A stretch of 64,000 nt of DNA from Thiodiazotropha sp040793985 (GTDB lineage: Bacteria; Pseudomonadota; Gammaproteobacteria; Chromatiales; Chromatiaceae). The stretch spans positions 65,466 to 129,465 of the forward strand of contig JBFNJI010000009.1 in assembly GCA_040793985.1 (NCBI GenBank), given 5' to 3'. The notes below the pieces were generated by a model, which saw nothing but the letters and a program-made list of their open reading frames with translations, had not been told where the DNA came from and searched no databases. Each line of letters begins with the position of its first letter. Position 1 is the first letter of the stretch. Both the position numbers and the translations under genes were made by a program. Below, in pieces: positions 34,563 through 42,728 of this stretch.

Positions 34563-35357
34563 TCAAACACCCTTGAACACGGATTTACGTTTTTCAAGGA
34601 AGGCCGCCATGCCCTCTTTCTGGTCCTCGGAGGAGAAGCAGAGCCCAAAGGCCTGGCTCTCGATCTGGCAGGCGCTCTCCAGCTCGAGACCCTGCCCCCT
34701 GACGATGGCCTGTTTACTCAGGCCAACCGCCAGCGGACCCTTTTGACAGATCTGGTCGGCCATGGAGAGGGCCTCCTGCATCAGCCTGTCCTGGGGATGG
34801 ATATGGTTGACCAGACCCCAGGCCAGGGCTTCATCCGCCTTCACCTGACGACCGCTGACAATCATCTCCATCGCCCTGGCGGAGCCGATCCGCCGGGAGA
34901 GTCTCTGGGTGCCGCCAAAGCCGGGCGTAATCCCCAGATTGACCTCCGGCTGGCCGAACACGGCGTTTTCCGAGGCGACGATCCAGTCACAGGCCAGGGC
35001 CAGCTCGCAACCGCCACCGAGACAGTAACCCTTGACCAGGGCAATCACAGGTATCGGCAACAACTCAAGCTGGCGAAATACCCTCAGGGCAGTCTGTGAC
35101 AGTTCCATAGCCTCCATTGCCGTCATGGTCTGCATTTCACTGATATCGGCCCCGGCCACAAATGCCTTCTCACCCGCACCGGTGACCAATAGCACCCTCG
35201 CATCGGTCTCGCGCTCAACCGCCTCCAATGCGCGCGCGATCTCACCGAAGGTCTCACTGTTGAGGGCATTCAGACTTGCAGGTCGGTTGACGGTCAGCAG
35301 GTAGATTCCCTGTGCGATCAATTCAAGTTGGAGGTTTTTAAAGGCGTGTGAATTCAT
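34563..35357 (-). CDS. Enoyl-CoA hydratase/isomerase family protein
   Basis: A 264-residue crotonase-fold protein. Active-site regions: LVTGAGEKAFVAGADISEMQT (oxyanion hole) and VKGYCLGGGCELALACDWIVASENAVFGQPEVNLGITPGFGGTQRL, with the Glu/Gly residues expected for hydration. Length is typical. Isolated gene, convergent with sthA, with the composite repeat between them. Exact substrate (short-chain enoyl-CoA is likely) cannot be read. Confidence 0.9.
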   Translation of the reverse strand: MNSHAFKNLQLELIAQGIYLLTVNRPASLNALNSETFGEIARALEAVERETDARVLLVTGAGEKAFVAGADISEMQTMTAMEAMELSQTALRVFRQLELLPIPVIALVKGYCLGGGCELALACDWIVASENAVFGQPEVNLGITPGFGGTQRLSRRIGSARAMEMIVSGRQVKADEALAWGLVNHIHPQDRLMQEALSMADQICQKGPLAVGLSKQAIVRGQGLELESACQIESQAFGLCFSSEDQKEGMAAFLEKRKSVFKGV

Positions 35358-35651
35358 TTTAGCGTTCTATGATTGGTGATTTGGTTCTACTTGCCCGGTT
35401 AGATAGCGCGATCATCAGGTCGTCCATTCTAGGGCAAACCCTTGGCACGCGTGTAGGTTGAATATAGCAATATCTCCTGAACTCGGTGGTGTGGCTAGAG
35501 GGATTGAGATTTCCGCTAGCCAGGTAAATGCCGGTGCTGTCCTGGAGAGGTCAAATGTGCGGACGGTCACACTTTTCACCCCTTTCAACCCTGCATCCGA
35601 ACCCAGGGTAATACCGTTGAATAGAATAACGTAGATTCAGGTTTTGGCAGA

Positions 35652-36388
35652 ATGACGGAACATTCGAAGGCATCTACTGAAATGTACGAGGTTTTTTTTG
35701 GATTCAAGGATCTCCTCCAGATAGAACAGTGCACAGTGTCACACTACCGCACATTGGTAGAAGCCTACCCTGAAGCAATTCCAAAAATATTCTGGCCCTA
35801 TCAATGCAAGAGTTGGAACTTCTCGACGCGAATCGACTTTCTATATAAAAACAACACAGAGGGTATTTGCGCCATCGCCGGTGCAATACAGGGTCGAAGA
35901 ATGGACAACATCACTGATCTCTATCGTGATATGACAAGAAGGACCTATGGCATCAGACCCCGCGATATGATGGTTGAGGTGTTTCAGATAGTATGCAGAT
36001 TGAGTGGGGTAGAAAAAATCCATGTCGTCGCGGAATCACACAGACAGCACAAACACCAATTATATCGACTTAAAATAAAACATATCCATTCAAGCTTAAT
36101 TACGATGAGGCATGGTTGGATCGCGGCGGCACCCGCTACAATGACGCCTTTTATGAGCTACCCGTCATACCGGTGAGAAAGCCCTTGAATCGTATCGTCG
36201 CGAAAAAGCGTTCCATGTATCGCAAGCGTTATAATTTGCTGGCAAGGCTGGAAGATAAAATCAAAAACGGCCTTGCATCGTTCGGAACCCGGGTACATCA
36301 TAAGCCACACTTCTCCGAATCCAACATAAGGTATGGAAAAGTACTTCGTCAATCTAACAGGAATCATTTATACACCAAGCAAAAATGA
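35652..36388 (+). pseudogene. Frameshifted VirK/YbjX (DUF535) family gene
   Basis: The first 174-residue frame begins like DUF535 proteins (NTEGICAIAGAIQGRRM, RDMTRRTYGIRPRDMMVEVFQIVCRLSGVEKIHVVAESHRQHKHQLY) but then runs into unrelated sequence. The family's C-terminus continues in another frame: KLNYDEAWLDRGGTRYNDAFYELP, then AKKRSMYRKRYNLLARLEDKI, ending at 36388. The shift falls at the A-rich stretch 36071-36080 (TAAAATAAAA). Either a real frameshift has inactivated the gene or a base was miscalled in a homopolymer. Confidence 0.75.
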
Positions 36389-36424
36389 TGTTGTCTTGAT
36401 CGCCAGTTCATTTGTTTCATGCTA

Positions 36425-38272
36425 TCAAGAGGATCTGACATCATTCACGGCAGCTACACAATTTCCCCATTCAATCCGATCTCTGCCATTTTCCTTCGCC
36501 CGATACAGGGCGATATCTGCACACCTTATCAGAGTATCCGTATTCATCTCGATACCGCACTGATAAGATGTCATACCGACGCTGACTGTCACACCCTTAC
36601 CCTGTGTACCTGAAAAGATTAACTCAGTAATATTCTCTCTCAAACGCTCAATCAGTTCAGTAGCATTCTCAGCGTTTGTCTGCGGCAGGATCAGCAAAAA
36701 CTCTTCTCCGCCGTAGCGTCCGGCGACATCATATGCGCGCAGACTTCTGGTAAAGGTATTGGCGATTGCAACCAGTACGTTATCCCCTACCTGATGTCCA
36801 AACTTGTCATTGATCTGCTTGAACTGGTCGACATCTATCATGGCGATGCAAAGAGGTTGCCGAAGTCTTTCCGCCGCACTTATGGCAGTTTTCAACGCAT
36901 TGATGATTGAATGATGGTTTAGCAGCAAGGTTAGACTGTCGTGCGTCGCCAGTTTATGCAGCTTTCGGTTGCTTTCCACCAGTTCCTCTGTCCTTTCATG
37001 AACCAGTTCCTCGAGTTTTTCATTCAGTATAACCAGATAATTGTTAGCCAACTTGTCAGCCTTTTCCTTCTCCTTGTTTATCAATGCTATTCGATCCGCA
37101 ATAGCCACGCCAAGCATCGTTACCTCAAACACCGAGCCGATCTGCAAGGCATAGGCAGTGAAAAATCCATAAGGAAGAACACCCCAGTAATAGAGCCCTG
37201 AGATAAATACAAAAACCAGAAAAACGCCCCAGGCCAGCAAAAAGTAGCGAGCTGCGAGATTGCCCCTACGATAGACAACCGCAGCAGCGGAGATCACAAT
37301 CGGCACCAATGCCATGCCTGATAGTGTTGTAATCTGATTTGCAAGTACGAGATAGCCGCTAAGACTAATCACCATACCGACCAACGCCAGCAATATGATC
37401 ACTCTAAACAGGTAGAAGTAGGTAATGCTGTACTGCCTTAGATCGAGCAGTTTTCCAGAGAAAATCATTGCTCCGATGACAACAAGGCTGAGCAATATGC
37501 TCGATGCGTACTCCTGCAGCACCGGGGTCTCGGGCCAAAGATGCTGACTGGAGAGGCCTATAACTGTGAAATTCAGTAAACCATAACAGGAGAGATAAAA
37601 TGCGTACCAGAGAAAAAGAGACGTCCTAAATAGGTAAAAACCGACGATTGACGAAACAATCAGCAGCAGAATCGCTCCGAAATATAGGCCATGCCAAAAT
37701 AATGTTGTCGAGGAGTGCTCGGCAAACGCTTTAAATTCCCATACCTTAACAGGTACTTGAATAGGCCCGCGGGAGACCAATCTCATGTAGTAGGTAACAG
37801 ATTGCCCGGGTTCTATTTCAAATGTGAACAGTGTGTTGCGGAACTTAATCTCGCGTAAAACAAAAGGGTTGGTATCACCTCCCAGCCTAACCTCGAACCC
37901 ACCCACGCCATCGGGTTGGTAAAACTCAATCTCATCGATTAGGGGGTAATCGATTTCGAGTATCAATCTTCGCCTGGTTTCAAGATGGGAAGTCAGGGTA
38001 TAACGCACCCAAACAGCAGCATTGGTAAAGCCAATGTTTCCACTGCCAGATTTAAAGTCATTGACATGCACTGGAGAACTGACCGCATCGATACCAAGCT
38101 GCCGCTGCGGATCAGACAGGAAGTAGATCTTGCCTTCCAAACCTACATCATTGAAACCTTCGCTAAGAATGACCGACGAAGGGGTTTGTTGGTCGATACC
38201 CCACAAATTGTGAGACGGACCAAACAGCAGGAGAGAGAGTACTAACAACAAATACCGGTGATTTACCATCAC
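36425..38272 (-). CDS. 7TM-DISM diguanylate cyclase
   Basis: A 615-residue membrane protein: signal peptide, an extracellular 7TMR-DISMED2 domain (~45-185: FTNAAVWVRYTLTSHLETRRRLILEIDYPLIDEIEFYQ), seven membrane helices (~190-390), a coiled coil (NEKLEELVHERTEELVESNRKL) and a C-terminal GGDEF domain (DSLTLLLNHHSI, MIDVDQFKQINDKFGHQVGD, AGRYGGEEFLLILPQ). The intact GGEEF motif indicates active c-di-GMP synthesis; the DISM domain probably senses a carbohydrate-like ligand. Convergent with the DUF535 remnant, 36 bp apart. Confidence 0.92.
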   Translation of the reverse strand: MMVNHRYLLLVLSLLLFGPSHNLWGIDQQTPSSVILSEGFNDVGLEGKIYFLSDPQRQLGIDAVSSPVHVNDFKSGSGNIGFTNAAVWVRYTLTSHLETRRRLILEIDYPLIDEIEFYQPDGVGGFEVRLGGDTNPFVLREIKFRNTLFTFEIEPGQSVTYYMRLVSRGPIQVPVKVWEFKAFAEHSSTTLFWHGLYFGAILLLIVSSIVGFYLFRTSLFLWYAFYLSCYGLLNFTVIGLSSQHLWPETPVLQEYASSILLSLVVIGAMIFSGKLLDLRQYSITYFYLFRVIILLALVGMVISLSGYLVLANQITTLSGMALVPIVISAAAVVYRRGNLAARYFLLAWGVFLVFVFISGLYYWGVLPYGFFTAYALQIGSVFEVTMLGVAIADRIALINKEKEKADKLANNYLVILNEKLEELVHERTEELVESNRKLHKLATHDSLTLLLNHHSIINALKTAISAAERLRQPLCIAMIDVDQFKQINDKFGHQVGDNVLVAIANTFTRSLRAYDVAGRYGGEEFLLILPQTNAENATELIERLRENITELIFSGTQGKGVTVSVGMTSYQCGIEMNTDTLIRCADIALYRAKENGRDRIEWGNCVAAVNDVRSS

Positions 38273-38374
38273 CTACCCCAATAAGTTACTGTCAATCCTT
38301 CTACTTGATGTTCTCCATTGAGAATTTAAAAATCACTGCGCATATCACTTGAAGTTTGGCAGATGACAGAAATA

Positions 38375-38797
38375 TTACCACAAACATAAGTGCCTGGGAC
38401 TCCCAATCCTCAAACAGACACAAATTACCTTGGAATCCAGCCATAAGCCACGAAAAAGAAGATGGAAGTGCAGATTGCTCTCTTCACCATTCAAGCCAGT
38501 GTCGAAATTAGCCGGTTTGCTCATACGCCCATACCAGCACACCAAGGCATGTTCAACCCTATGCAGACCATCGATCAGATCAATACCTTCAGGTAGATCT
38601 GCAGCCTGATTGAAGGCTGCTCCTCCAACCCATATTTCCGCTGCTGCATCGAGAATCTGCCGAATGTCGCATACCAGAACAACGGTATCATCAAATTTAA
38701 AATACCCGCGGAAGGAGAGACCTGTGACATCAACTTTATGGTGTTGCGCAGCCTCTCTTATGTTACGAAATGGCTTCGATGCCAAACGAGATGACAT
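38375..38797 (-). CDS. Uncharacterised protein
   Basis: A 140-residue protein without recognisable domain. It contains VDVTGLSFRGYFKFDDTVVLVCDIRQILDAAAEIWVGGAAFNQAADLPEGIDLIDGLHRVEHALVCWYGR and a Cys-rich end (VICVCLRIGSPRHLCLW). The AGGAGGAG site seven bases before the ATG makes translation likely. Nothing in the neighbourhood suggests a function. Confidence 0.55.
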   Translation of the reverse strand: MSSRLASKPFRNIREAAQHHKVDVTGLSFRGYFKFDDTVVLVCDIRQILDAAAEIWVGGAAFNQAADLPEGIDLIDGLHRVEHALVCWYGRMSKPANFDTGLNGEESNLHFHLLFRGLWLDSKVICVCLRIGSPRHLCLW

Positions 38798-38978
38798 CAA
38801 CTCCTCCTGGCCTCAACAATGCCTCGATCACCGACAGGCCAAGACAGTGTCTCTCTCAGGCATGTACCACCAGCTTGGGCACATTGGTCAACGCAACTGA
38901 TTTCGCCTCTGCAGTATTACCCCCGTTTGTTGATAGTTGAGCGCGTGTTTGAGGACCATTAACTCACTAATGTCTTTG

Positions 38979-40631
38979 TCACTGTCTCCTCTCTTCCTCT
39001 TCCTCTTCCTCCTCCTCTTCCTCTTCCTCTTCCTCTTCATCATCGACTAGATCAATGGAATAGATCGTGGTGGTGCCACTGACCTCGTTGCCGACAACCA
39101 GCAAGGGGGAACCGGTAGGACTCTCATCATCGGTGATGAAAATGATTCCTTCGGGACCAAGGTCGCCGACCAGGGGATTGGTGCCACCATCGGGTAGTTC
39201 CGCATCCACACTGAAGTCCCGGTTGTTCAAGTATTCGATAAACCTGACCCGGTGGGGATTGGTGATGTCGTAAACCATGAGGCCGCCAATTTTCTCGAGA
39301 CCTATAAAGGCGAAGGTACGATCCTCGATCCTGCCGAGGGCGACGCCCTCCGGCTCCGGTCCCTTATCATCGGACCGGCTGTCGAATGAGTCGTTTTCAT
39401 CGTTGTTGCTGTTGAAGTCCTTGGGCAGCACCTCAGCAGTGATGCGCTCGAAATCGTCGGCGGAATCATAGATCAGCTTGCCGCGGGCATTGCGGATGGA
39501 GAAAGATCGGGCACCGTAACTGTATAGCTCGTCGTAATCCCCGTCGCCATCGGTGTCGCCATTGACGGTGGTTATCTTGAGTCTGCCCAGGTTTTCGTTT
39601 TCCTGAAGCGTTGCGGCATCGGGAAAGGCCGTGGCATCGAGCGCAAGGTCTCCCACCCTCTTCTCTTCACTGAAACCACCGTAGTCGCGACTGTCACCTT
39701 CATTCGCGGTGACGATGAAGGTGTGACCACGGAAACTGTAGCTCGCAATGGCATCAGGCTGGTACATGCCCTTGACAGGCCAGTTGGCGATATTGACCCC
39801 GTCGTCCCTGTTACTCACGTCCAGGGCATTCTCCACCAGGGCGTGCTCCTTGGTTCCCAGAGGAAGCAGCTTCACAACCCTGGCACGGCGTATGTCGACT
39901 ACGGCCAGGGCATTGGCCTCCTGTAAGCTGATCCAGGCGTGCTTTGAGTTTTGCGAGACAGTGATGTACTCCGGTTCCAGGTCCTGGGCCACGCTGGCAT
40001 TCGGGCCATATATGCGAATCCCCTGCGCCTTCAATTTACCCGTTTGGTCGTTGAATCGGGTGAAATCGGCTGTCCTTACCCTGGCCTGTGCGACGCCATG
40101 CTTGAGATCGATGACGCTGATCGAACCCACGGGATCGACTGTGTAGTCGTCGTTGGGTTCACCCTCATTGGCAACCAGAAGATACTTTCCATTGGGGGTG
40201 AAGGCCACCATATCGGGGAGCGCCCCTACCTGGACACTGCGCATCAGACCCAGGTCGACAGCATTGTAGAAGGCGACAACGCCGCGAGCCTGCTTGTTAT
40301 CGGCCTCGATGGCAACCGCAACCACACCTTTATGGACCGCGACGCTGTTGGCCCCGCCACCCAGATCCGCAGTATTGATGGTACCGATAAGCTGGGGATT
40401 GGTTGGATCGTTGATATTAAGAACATCCACACAATTCTTGATGGCATTGATTGCAAACAGGCGTTGTGTGCGTGGGTCATGTGCGACAATCTCAGCAGCA
40501 CCGTTGTTAAATACGCCGGTCCGGTATTTCCCGATGACGCTTAGATTGAGGTCGACTCTCTTTTCGTCATCTGCAACAACCGCCCCGGCAAAGGCAAGAC
40601 AGAGAGCGACTGCAAGAACAGCTGACTTCAT
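38979..40631 (-). CDS. Choice-of-anchor I family beta-propeller protein with polyglutamate tail
   Basis: A 550-residue exported protein (signal MKSAVLAVALCLAFAGAVVA). The body is a beta-propeller of the choice-of-anchor I / alkaline-phosphatase-associated type: IVAHDPRTQRLFAINAIKNCVDVLNI, YLLVANEGEPNDDYTVDPVGSISVIDL, TFIVTANEGDSRDYGGFSEEKRVGDL, KGPEPEGVALGRIEDRTFAFIGLEKIGGLMVYDI, GPEGIIFITDDESPTGSPLLVVGNEVSGTT. The D-rich loops suggest Ca binding. The C-terminus is a run of some 17 acidic residues encoded by a GAG/GAA microsatellite in place of a sorting anchor. Probably periplasmic or secreted. Confidence 0.87.
   Translation of the reverse strand: MKSAVLAVALCLAFAGAVVADDEKRVDLNLSVIGKYRTGVFNNGAAEIVAHDPRTQRLFAINAIKNCVDVLNINDPTNPQLIGTINTADLGGGANSVAVHKGVVAVAIEADNKQARGVVAFYNAVDLGLMRSVQVGALPDMVAFTPNGKYLLVANEGEPNDDYTVDPVGSISVIDLKHGVAQARVRTADFTRFNDQTGKLKAQGIRIYGPNASVAQDLEPEYITVSQNSKHAWISLQEANALAVVDIRRARVVKLLPLGTKEHALVENALDVSNRDDGVNIANWPVKGMYQPDAIASYSFRGHTFIVTANEGDSRDYGGFSEEKRVGDLALDATAFPDAATLQENENLGRLKITTVNGDTDGDGDYDELYSYGARSFSIRNARGKLIYDSADDFERITAEVLPKDFNSNNDENDSFDSRSDDKGPEPEGVALGRIEDRTFAFIGLEKIGGLMVYDITNPHRVRFIEYLNNRDFSVDAELPDGGTNPLVGDLGPEGIIFITDDESPTGSPLLVVGNEVSGTTTIYSIDLVDDEEEEEEEEEEEEEEEERRQ
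38984..39036. repeat. CTTCCT microsatellite encoding the polyglutamate tail
   Basis: On the plus strand an imperfect TCTTCC/TCCTCC repeat of about 50 bp encodes the Glu run of the choice-of-anchor I protein. Replication slippage here would change tail length in steps of one residue, or the frame if units are not multiples of three. Confidence 0.75.
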
Positions 40632-40863
40632 GTGACTATTCTCCTATGGTCATTTTTGTTGCAACCATGGGAGCTTATCGGGATAGTGTGACAGAAATAT
40701 AGATCTTCTATTCGAACCCCCTGATTAATCCGCTGCCAGCTTGGCAATGATCAGGCTAATTGGTAGCGTGCTGTTCCGCCACCGCAGCAGGCAGTTTAAA
40801 GTATCCAAAGGAGCAGAGTGACCGTGCCTGGAGTGGAATCGGCACGGATCTCTCGCTCGGCTT

Positions 40864-41607
40864 TCAGTGGTACTTCTCGGTGGTAAAGTGCCCTGGTTCC
40901 TTCTTGCGGTGCTTACGCATGCCTCGGGCCTCCAGGGCGGCAGAGACCTCGCGAATCATGCCCATGTTTCCACAGAGCATGACATGTGACTTCTCCGGGG
41001 TAAGCAGGAGATCAGCACGCCTCTCCAGACGACCATCCTCGAGGGCGGCAATAACCCGCCCCTGAAGCGCGCCTTCCACCTGCTCCCGGCTGGTGATCGG
41101 CAGATAACGGAAACGTTCGCCGTATTGCTGTTTCAGACTGGCGATCTCCTCGCCATAGCTGAGTTGATCCTGGTAGCGGACGTTGTGTACCAGGACGATC
41201 TGTTGATATCGCTGCCAAGCCAACGCGGTACGTAATATGGAGAGATAGACACCCAGTGCCGTTCCCGTGGCAATCAGCCAGAGGTTTTCGCTCCGCGGCA
41301 GTTGATCGATGGTGAAAAAGCCATTGGCCCTGGCCGACACCCAGACCCGGTCGCCCGGCTCCAGTGCAGCCAGCCGGGGGCTTAATGGGCCGTTCTCCAC
41401 TTCACTGAAATGGACTTCAAGCAGATCATCCTGCGGCGGGTTGACGAATGAATAGGGTCTCGCCACACGCTCGCCGTCGATTTCGAGTGCCAGACGGGTG
41501 AACTGCCCGGCGGTGAATGTATCCACAGGCGCCTTGAGGCGCAAGGAGTAGAGCTTGTCGCTCCAGTGACGCTTTTCGATTATCCTGCCTTCCAACCATT
41601 TTTCCAT
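40864..41607 (-). CDS. fpr: Ferredoxin--NADP+ reductase
   Basis: A 247-residue FAD reductase: RLALEIDGERVARPYSFVNPP (FAD motif RPYSF), GDRVWVSARANGFFTIDQLP, IATGTALGVYLSIL (NADP domain), HVMLCGNMGMIREVSAAL and a C-terminal HFTTEKYH resembling the Fpr ending (HxxxEKYW). Moves electrons between ferredoxin/flavodoxin and NADPH. The frame includes a GTG at 41622, but ATG 41607 has GGAG 10 bp upstream. Confidence 0.92.
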   Translation of the reverse strand: MEKWLEGRIIEKRHWSDKLYSLRLKAPVDTFTAGQFTRLALEIDGERVARPYSFVNPPQDDLLEVHFSEVENGPLSPRLAALEPGDRVWVSARANGFFTIDQLPRSENLWLIATGTALGVYLSILRTALAWQRYQQIVLVHNVRYQDQLSYGEEIASLKQQYGERFRYLPITSREQVEGALQGRVIAALEDGRLERRADLLLTPEKSHVMLCGNMGMIREVSAALEARGMRKHRKKEPGHFTTEKYH

Positions 41608-41978
41608 TACAGCATTCTCCACGCCGAATCGCCTGCCCGGTGTGCAGGCATAAGTTACCGTTTTTTCTCTATATTGGGATGTATAACCCCAAACTCGAGT
41701 TTCTTCATCGTGGTAAATACTGGGGTTTATACCCGCCCTGGCGACAGGTTCGCCAATGCTCCGCCGTGCTGTTCAGGCGCGGGATGTGGCTGTAAGCCGG
41801 AACCTTGGCGGTCCTTTCCCCGAGCTCGAACCACGGCCACAAGCACCATTCGTAGCCATCTTAATCACAAATCATGATACAAAATCAGTATTTATCATTT
41901 TTCCTAAAATCAAATAGGGATCCATACTAACTGTAACTAAATATCGTCACTGAATAATGTCAAGAGGAGGTCATGGTC
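41608..41978. other. Divergent promoter region between fpr and the DsrC-like gene
   Basis: No gene. It contains a large inverted repeat, GTATAACCCCA (41681-41691) and TGGGGTTTATAC (41721-41732), with a perfect palindrome AAACTCGAGTTT at 41691-41702. The AT-rich block 41866-41950 precedes the DsrC-like gene, whose AAGAGGAGG site lies at 41962-41970. Confidence 0.5.
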
Positions 41979-42320
41979 ATGCCCGAGACTGCCGTACAGC
42001 ACACCAACACCGTATCCACGCCACCGCTTTTCGATAGGGCAGGATTCCTCATCGATCACCAGACATGGAGCGAACAGCTTGCCCGCGATCTGGCCCGTGA
42101 GGAGGGTGTAGGCGAATTGGGAGAAAAACACTGGCAGCTTCTGCATCACATCCGTGAACGCTATCTGAACCTTGGTGCCCTGCCCAACATGCGCCTGGTC
42201 TGCCGCGCCACCGGGATACCGCGCTGGAAGGTCCACAACCTGTTCGGCAGCTGCATGAGTATCTGGCGCATCGCCGGACTTCCCGATCCCGGTGAGGAAG
42301 CGAAATCATACCTTAGCTGA
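41979..42320 (+). CDS. DsrC/TusE-family protein lacking the C-terminal cysteines
   Basis: A 113-residue member of the DsrC/TusE family: GFLIDHQTWSEQLARDLAREEGVGELGEKHWQLLHHIRERYLNLGALPNMRLVCRATGIPRWKVHNLFGSCMSIWRIAGLPDPGEEAKSYLS. In DsrC the C-terminal arm has CKIAGLPKPxxCV; here the first Cys is W (WRIAGLPDP) and the final Cys is absent, so it cannot form the usual trisulfide. Such proteins are thought to be regulatory rather than sulfur carriers (RspA-type paralogues). The ATG at 41979 is chosen for its spacing of 8 bp from AAGAGGAGG; ATG 41973 is too close. Confidence 0.85.
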   Translation: MPETAVQHTNTVSTPPLFDRAGFLIDHQTWSEQLARDLAREEGVGELGEKHWQLLHHIRERYLNLGALPNMRLVCRATGIPRWKVHNLFGSCMSIWRIAGLPDPGEEAKSYLS

Positions 42321-42329
42321 TCCCGGCCT

Positions 42330-42350
42330 GGCCCTCCGCAATGGAGGGCC
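42330..42350 (+). terminator. Hairpin after the DsrC-like gene
   Basis: GGCCCTCC-GCAAT-GGAGGGCC forms a perfect 8-bp stem 10 bp after the stop codon. No T tract follows, so it may be a stability element rather than an intrinsic terminator. The remaining 380 bp to dctB holds nothing I can support. Confidence 0.45.
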
Positions 42351-42728
42351 CTCGAACCTTGCCAGTGCAGGCTCAACGGCGACCCGTTCGGCCCTGCATA
42401 CGCGATAACGAGGCCAGGTCAAGCATCCTCCCCGGACCTGGTACGCTGTTGCAGTCAGCGTTATCTTCCGCACCTCTGTCTATCGGCCTGGAATACGAAG
42501 ACTCCCCCCTTTCCGCCATTTGACACGCCATAGCGGATAATTTATATGTCATTCAGCGTTCCCCGTTATTACAATGCACGATGACTCAGCCTGCCAGGCC
42601 ATATTGGGTTGTATGCCGGCAAGGGAGCGAACACACCCTATCCCTGACACAACCGGTATAGGAAAACGGAGCCAGCCCTACAACCCCATACAAGCTTCAC
42701 TTAACATACACCAAGTTAACCAATCTCC

